Shown here: positions 59,702 through 64,000 of the stretch, in pieces | How the letters are laid out: every line of letters begins with the position of its first letter | Numbering within the stretch: the stretch's first letter is position 1 | DNA from: Herbihabitans rhizosphaerae | GTDB taxonomy: Bacteria; Actinomycetota; Actinomycetes; Mycobacteriales; Pseudonocardiaceae | Direction of reading: 5' to 3' | DNA length: 64,000 nucleotides | Assembly: GCF_004216555.1 (NCBI RefSeq) | Contig: NZ_SGWQ01000009.1 | Span: 216,008 to 280,007, forward strand | Notes under the pieces: model-generated | Told to the model about the DNA's origin: nothing | What the model saw: only the letters and a program-made list of their open reading frames with translations | Databases searched by the model: none | Made by a program: the position numbers and the translations under genes

Positions 59702-61894
59702 ATGTCCCGTCCGATGTTAACCGTTCGAATCGCGAGATGGAGCGCGGAGAACCCGTGGCGCGCCATCGGCGCATGGTTACTTTTCGTAGCGATCACCATC
59801 GGTGCCGGTAGCGCGATCGGCACCAAGACCGGCACGTTCAGCGACAGCGCCAAGGGCGAGCTCGCCACGTACCAGCGGATCGTGGACGACGCCAAGATCA
59901 CCCGTCCGGCCAGCGAGAACGTGTTGATCTCGGCCAAGGACGGCGCGTTCGACCAGGCTCGTGGCCGGGCGGCCGCCGAGGACCTGCGCGCGGGTATGAA
60001 AGGGCTCGGCGAGGTCGCCTCGGTCAGCGAGCCGGTCCTGTCGCCGAGGGGCTCCGCGCTCCTGGTCAACGTCGACATGAACGGTGAGGCCAAGACCGCC
60101 GACGAGCGGGTGAAACCGCTGCTGGACAAGACCTCGGAGATGCAGCAGCGCTACGGCGACCTGCGGCTGGAACAGGTCGGCGGCGCGTCGATGGAGCGCG
60201 CGATGTCCGAGGCGTCCGGCGACGACTTCGCCAAAGCGGAGCTGATCAGCATCCCGCTGACGCTGTTGATCATGCTGATCGCGTTCGGAGCGATCATCGC
60301 CGCCGGAGTACCGGTGCTGCTGGCGATGTCCGCGGTCGGCTCGGCCATCGGACTCGCCGCGCTGGTGTCGCAGTTCGTCCCGGCGACGCAGAACACCAAC
60401 AGCATGATCCTGCTGATCGGCATGGCCGTCGGCGTGGACTACTCGCTGTTCTACATCCGTCGCGAACGCGAGGAACGCGCGAAGGGCAAGGGACACCTGG
60501 ACGCGGTGGAGATCGCCGCGGCCACCTCGGGGCACGCGATCGTGGTGTCCGGCATCGCCGTCGTGGTCGCGATGGCCGGCCTGTTCGTGGCGAACGACGT
60601 CACCTTCACCTCGATGGCGATCGGCGCGATCCTGGTCGTGCTGGTGGCGATGATCGGCTCGATCACCGTGCTGCCGGCCGCGCTGGCCAAGCTCGGCCGG
60701 TGGGTCGACAAGCCGCGCATCCCGGTGCTGTGGCGGCTGTCCCGCACCGACCGCGAGCCGCGATTCTGGAACAAGCTGCTGCGGCCGACGCTGCGCAGGC
60801 CCGCCGTGGCGCTGGCGATCTCGCTCGGCGCGCTGCTCGCCCTCGCCGTGCCCGCGCTCGGCATGAAGCTGTCCATGCCGGACGACCCGCTGCCGGACGA
60901 CCTGCCGATCTCACAAAGTGAGAAGCGGATGGCCGAGGAGTTCCCGAGCACGGGCGCGACGCACGCGGTCGTCGTCAAGGTGCCGGCGGACAAGGTCGCC
61001 GAGGGCCGGGCCGCCGTGACCGCGTTCGTCGCGAAGGTCCAGCAGACGCCGGGATTCGCGCACGACCGCGCGCCGAAGGTGATGACCGCGGCGGGTGAGA
61101 CGGTCGCGATGCTGCAGGTGCCGATTCCGGACAAGGCGGACACCCCGGCGGCGGACGCCTCACTGGCCGCGCTGCGCACGCAGGTGTTGCCGACCACGAT
61201 CGGCACGGTCGCCGGTGCGGAGTACGCGGTCAGCGGTCAGACCGCCGGCGAGAACGACTTCCTGGACAACATGAACGACTCACTGCCGTTGGTGATCGCG
61301 TTCGTGCTGGTGCTCACGTTCATCATGATGCTGGCGACGTTCCGGGCTCCGGTGATCGCGCTCACCTCGATCGTGCTGAACCTGCTGTCCGCCGCCGCCG
61401 CCTACGGCGTGCTCACCCTGGTGTTCCAGGGCACCTGGGCGGAGAGCCTGCTCGGCTTCGACAGCATCGGATCGATCGTCGGCTGGCTGCCGCTGATGCT
61501 GTTCGTGATCTTGTTCGGGCTGTCCATGGACTACCACATCTTCGTGGTGTCCCGAATCCGCGAGGCCCACCAGAGTGGACTGTCCACACGGGACGCGGTG
61601 GCGCGCGGGATCACGTCCTCGGCCGGGTCGATCACCAGCGCCGCGGCGGTCATGATCGGCGTGTTCTCGATCTTCGCCACACTGTCCACAATAGACATGA
61701 AGCAGATGGGCGTCGGGCTCGCGACCGCGATCCTGATCGACGCGACGCTGATCCGCGCCGTGGTGCTGCCGTCACTGATGATCGTGCTCGGCAAGGCCAA
61801 CTGGTGGACGCCGAAGTGGTTGCGGCGCAAGGAGAACGACCCGCCGACGGCACCGATGGACCGGGTGCCCGAGCTGGCCGGAGCGCCTCGGTGA
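59702..61894 (+). CDS. MMPL/RND-type membrane transporter
   Basis: 730 residues. Two MMPL halves, each with a large outside loop (about 45-180 and 400-540) and a bundle of five to six helices: SIPLTLLIMLIAFGAIIAAG, MILLIGMAVGVDYSLFYIRR (conserved D-Y motif of MMPL) and IGAILVVLVAMIGSITVLPA in the first, SLPLVIAFVLVLTFIMMLAT and MLFVILFGLSMDYHIFVVSR (second D-Y) in the second. Proton-driven exporters of lipids, siderophores or drugs. AAGGAC precedes the ATG. It is followed by dtd. Confidence 0.94.
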   Translation: MSRPMLTVRIARWSAENPWRAIGAWLLFVAITIGAGSAIGTKTGTFSDSAKGELATYQRIVDDAKITRPASENVLISAKDGAFDQARGRAAAEDLRAGMKGLGEVASVSEPVLSPRGSALLVNVDMNGEAKTADERVKPLLDKTSEMQQRYGDLRLEQVGGASMERAMSEASGDDFAKAELISIPLTLLIMLIAFGAIIAAGVPVLLAMSAVGSAIGLAALVSQFVPATQNTNSMILLIGMAVGVDYSLFYIRREREERAKGKGHLDAVEIAAATSGHAIVVSGIAVVVAMAGLFVANDVTFTSMAIGAILVVLVAMIGSITVLPAALAKLGRWVDKPRIPVLWRLSRTDREPRFWNKLLRPTLRRPAVALAISLGALLALAVPALGMKLSMPDDPLPDDLPISQSEKRMAEEFPSTGATHAVVVKVPADKVAEGRAAVTAFVAKVQQTPGFAHDRAPKVMTAAGETVAMLQVPIPDKADTPAADASLAALRTQVLPTTIGTVAGAEYAVSGQTAGENDFLDNMNDSLPLVIAFVLVLTFIMMLATFRAPVIALTSIVLNLLSAAAAYGVLTLVFQGTWAESLLGFDSIGSIVGWLPLMLFVILFGLSMDYHIFVVSRIREAHQSGLSTRDAVARGITSSAGSITSAAAVMIGVFSIFATLSTIDMKQMGVGLATAILIDATLIRAVVLPSLMIVLGKANWWTPKWLRRKENDPPTAPMDRVPELAGAPR

Positions 61895-61942
61895 CCAGTC
61901 CCCAGGGGACCCCGCATGGGGCCGGGCTCTACGCTCGGCCCC

Positions 61943-62368
61943 ATGCGGGCTGTGGTGGCGCGGGTGACCGAGGCGAGTGTCACCGTGGACGGCGAGACCG
62001 TCGGCGCGATCGACGAACCCGGCCTGCTGGTTCTGCTCGGAGTACACAAAGACGACACAGCGGACGCCGCGACTGTGATGGCCCGCAAGCTGCACGAGCT
62101 GCGGGTGCTCCGGGACGAGCAGTCCTGCGCCACCGCGGGCGCGCCTTTGCTTGTAGTGAGCCAGTTCACGCTCTACGGCGACACCCGCAAGGGCCGCCGT
62201 CCGTCGTGGATCTCGGCCGCCCGGCCGGAGACGGCCGAGCCGTTGGTGGACGCCGTGGTGGCCGCCCTGCGCGCCCGAGGCGCCCACGTGGAGACCGGCA
62301 GGTTCGGCGCCATGATGTCGGTGCACAGCGTGAACGACGGCCCCTTCACCGTGCTCGTCGAGGTCTGA
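61943..62368 (+). CDS. dtd: D-aminoacyl-tRNA deacylase
   Basis: 141 residues from the ATG at 61943. The signatures are [37 protein letters not shown] (with the active Thr/Ser-Gln-Phe-Thr strand) and [15 protein letters not shown], whose Gly-Pro is the cross-subunit specificity motif. DTD removes D-amino acids (and Gly) from mischarged tRNAs. The start is 48 bases after MMPL, so they may be co-transcribed. Confidence 0.95.
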   Translation: MRAVVARVTEASVTVDGETVGAIDEPGLLVLLGVHKDDTADAATVMARKLHELRVLRDEQSCATAGAPLLVVSQFTLYGDTRKGRRPSWISAARPETAEPLVDAVVAALRARGAHVETGRFGAMMSVHSVNDGPFTVLVEV

Positions 62369-62467
62369 GGTCTAGACCAACCGCCGGCTCCACCCGTTCT
62401 CAGGTAAAGCTCAGGTTTCCTGGAGCAACGTCCCTGCTGAGAACTACGTCTTCTCTTGTGAGAGCCG

Positions 62468-62493
62468 GGAACGAATCCATGAGACCGGACGTT
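62468..62493. promoter_or_regulatory. ECF (SigR/SigH-type) promoter of sigB
   Basis: GGAAC (62468-62472) and GTT (62491-62493) are separated by 18 bases, matching the SigR/SigH consensus GGAAT-N18-GTT; CGTT precedes as CGTT at 62490. It lies 39 bp before the sigB ATG. In M. tuberculosis sigB is transcribed by ECF sigma factors including SigH and SigE, which agrees. Stress induction is inferred from the match. Confidence 0.65.
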
Positions 62494-62531
62494 TGCACAA
62501 GTGTCCGACCTACACAGGGGGAGGGAGCAGC

Positions 62532-63521
62532 ATGACGGTCCCGCAGACGTTGATCCGCGAGGTTCCGCGGGAAGTACCTGAGCCGCAAGAGATCGATCTG
62601 GACGCCCAGGGTCCCGCAGCCGACTTGGTCCGTGTCTACCTCAACGGTATCGGCCGCACCGCGCTGCTGACGGCGGCCCAGGAGGTCGACCTGGCCAAGC
62701 GCATCGAGGCCGGCGTGTTCGCCCAGCACATGCTCGACACCGCGCCTCGGCTGTCGTCGGCGCGGCGGGCCGAGCTGCGCGCGCTGGTCACCGATGGCCG
62801 GGTGGCCAAGGACCACCTGCTGGAGGCGAACCTCCGGCTCGTGGTGTCGCTGGCCAAGCGCTACACCGGCCGCGGCATGCCGCTGCTGGACCTGATCCAG
62901 GAGGGCAACCTGGGTCTGATCCGCGCGGTGGAGAAGTTCGACTACACCAAGGGCTTCAAGTTCTCCACGTACGCCACGTGGTGGATTCGACAGGCGATCA
63001 CACGCGGTATGGCCGACCAGGGCCGCACCATCCGGCTGCCCGTCCACCTGGTGGAACAGGTCAACAAGATCGCGCGACTCAAGCGGGACCTGCACCAGCA
63101 GCTCGGCCGCGAGGCCACCAACGAGGAGCTGGCCAACGAGGCCGGGCTCACCGCGCAGAAGGTGTCCGACCTGCTCGACCACGCTCGCGATCCGGTGAGC
63201 CTGGACATGCCGGTCGGCTCCGAGGAGGACGCGCCGCTCGGCGACTTCATCGAGGACGGCGAGGCGACCTCCGCGGAGAGCGCGGTCATATCCGGGCTGC
63301 TGCAGGACGATCTGCGTCGCGTTCTGTCCACTTTGGACGATCGGGAGCACGCGGTGATCCGGCTGCGGTACGGGCTGGACGACGGCCAGCCGCGCACCCT
63401 CGACCAGATCGGCAAGCGGTTCGGGCTCTCCCGCGAACGGGTGCGGCAGATCGAGCGCGAGGTCATGGGCAAGCTGCGGCACGGGGAGCGAGCGGAACGG
63501 CTTCGCGCCTACGCCAGCTGA
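62532..63521 (+). CDS. sigB: Principal-like sigma factor SigB
   Basis: 329 residues from the ATG at 62532, after GGGAGGGAG. It lacks the long N-terminal extension of SigA and starts with region 1.2 ([20 protein letters not shown]). Region 2 has [20 protein letters not shown] and [20 protein letters not shown], region 3 [20 protein letters not shown], and region 4 [21 protein letters not shown] non-essential group 2 sigma factor for general stress and stationary phase in relatives. Its DNA is locally identical to sigA. Rv2710 orthologue. Confidence 0.95.
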   Translation: MTVPQTLIREVPREVPEPQEIDLDAQGPAADLVRVYLNGIGRTALLTAAQEVDLAKRIEAGVFAQHMLDTAPRLSSARRAELRALVTDGRVAKDHLLEANLRLVVSLAKRYTGRGMPLLDLIQEGNLGLIRAVEKFDYTKGFKFSTYATWWIRQAITRGMADQGRTIRLPVHLVEQVNKIARLKRDLHQQLGREATNEELANEAGLTAQKVSDLLDHARDPVSLDMPVGSEEDAPLGDFIEDGEATSAESAVISGLLQDDLRRVLSTLDDREHAVIRLRYGLDDGQPRTLDQIGKRFGLSRERVRQIEREVMGKLRHGERAERLRAYAS

Positions 63522-63883
63522 CCACGATGTGGGAACGCGCAATCACCCGTTCGGCGGCGTTGACTTGTGACGTGGACCACGAGAGAGTCTAGAGATCAGA
63601 CTACGCGGCGCGGACAGTTAGCAACTGTCGGTAGTCGCACACCCCGGGAGGTCGGGACGGCCGGGGGCCGCCCCGGCCTTCCGACTAGGCGCACCCTGCT
63701 CGCGGAAAGCGCTCGCCGGGGTCGGAAGGCATTATTTTGCGGGGTCGAACCCCGCAGACCCCACGGTGCCTCGTGTCACCTTCCAGCGTTGTGCGCCCTA
63801 TTCGGGCGCGGGGCGCCCTCATGGGCGCGTTGGGTTTGGGCGCCCCTACTCACGCGCTGCGCGGCCCTCGTGAGGCGTTGGAG
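63522..63883. other. Gene-free region after sigB with GC-rich hairpins
   Basis: No convincing gene. TGCGGGG-TCGAA-CCCCGCA (63738-63756) is a hairpin with a T-loop-like middle but no tRNA body. At 63784-63846 the hexamer GCGCCC and its inverse GGGCGC occur seven times or so, giving alternative stems. These may end sigB transcription from the left and the unseen next gene from the right. Confidence 0.5.
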
Positions 63884-64000
63884 CGCGAGTCCCGCGCCAC
63901 GCACCCGCGAGTCCCGCGCCACGCACCCGCGAGTCCCGCGCCACGCACCCGCGAGTCCCGCGCCACGCACCCGCGAGTCCCGCGCCACGCACCCGCGAGT
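63884..64000. repeat. 22-bp tandem repeat array, cut by right edge
   Basis: Five exact 22-bp units (63884-63905, 63906-63927, 63928-63949, 63950-63971, 63972-63993) and the first 7 bases of a sixth. Each unit begins CGCGAGTCCCGCGCCACG. The unit is two helical turns long and not a multiple of three, so it is not a coding repeat. The core CGAGTCCCGCG also occurs at 44446-44505. The full array length is unknown. Confidence 0.9.

Noticed and set aside
63738..63756. T-arm-like stem loop GCGGG-GTCGAAC-CCCGC suggesting a tRNA
   Set aside because: The loop does not begin TTC, and there is no acceptor, D-arm or anticodon arm around it.
63776..63988. Minus-strand open frame over the tandem array
   Set aside because: Composed of the 22-bp repeat, whose length is not a multiple of three, with no ribosome site or family similarity; a by-product of GC-rich repeats.

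Overview
The window is a GC-rich actinobacterial chromosome segment, probably from the Pseudonocardiaceae or a close relative. The evidence is very high third-position GC, many GTG starts, paired Ser/Thr kinases, XRE-DUF5753/DUF397 regulators, Spo0M and DUF3039/DUF3093/DUF3099/DUF3159/DUF3710/DUF4193 proteins. The backbone follows the known Mycobacterium tuberculosis order Rv2681 to Rv2710: ribonuclease D, dxs, TrmA-type methyltransferase, APC permease, trkA, trkB, DUF3159, OB-fold protein, hydrolase, DUF3710, dut, DUF3093, DUF4193, cei, suhB, ppgK, sigA, DUF7455, DUF3099, sigB. Accessory blocks sit between these anchors. I see no tRNA, rRNA, transposase or CRISPR array.

Layout. 0-9.3 kb is accessory: an M14 carboxypeptidase cut by the left edge, a secreted protein, an orphan LuxR-type regulator, a decayed DUF397 gene fused to a duplicated piece of the M14 gene, a secreted hydrolase, a frameshifted WYL regulator with an intact palindromic operator in front of dinB-VOC, a dipeptidase and a second LuxR-type regulator. 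9.4-19.4 kb holds rnd and dxs with a signalling block between them: a Ser/Thr kinase fused to a PstS-like extracellular domain, a histidine kinase/response regulator pair, a second Ser/Thr kinase and two lipoproteins. 19.4-24 kb has an unknown gene pair, a phosphodiesterase and a trypsin-like protease with a P-domain. 24-28.6 kb is a methyltransferase and a probable potassium module (KimA-like permease, TrkA, TrkB).

28.7-33.8 kb is an insertion with lower GC in part: a WXG-type secretion-like trio, a second trypsin-like protease, a fatty acid desaturase and DoxX. 33.8-43.7 kb is the conserved block up to sigA, interrupted by an HxlR/reductase pair with a perfect palindromic operator. 43.7-48 kb has an M15-like secreted protein, an MFS pump with its TetR regulator and three matching operators, and an EamA exporter. 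48-63.5 kb holds DUF7455, a helicase, YihY, a pentapeptide protein, DUF3039, Spo0M, an XRE-DUF397-DUF397-psuG operon, a TPR regulator, DUF3099, an MMPL transporter, dtd and sigB behind an ECF-type promoter. The window ends in GC-rich hairpins and a 22-bp tandem array.

Transcription is well punctuated. Convergent gene pairs are separated by hairpins, several of them members of one family (CTTTAGC, two bases, GCTAAAG), including two copies of a 57-bp repeat. A palindrome, GTCCACTGTGGAC, recurs inside coding regions.
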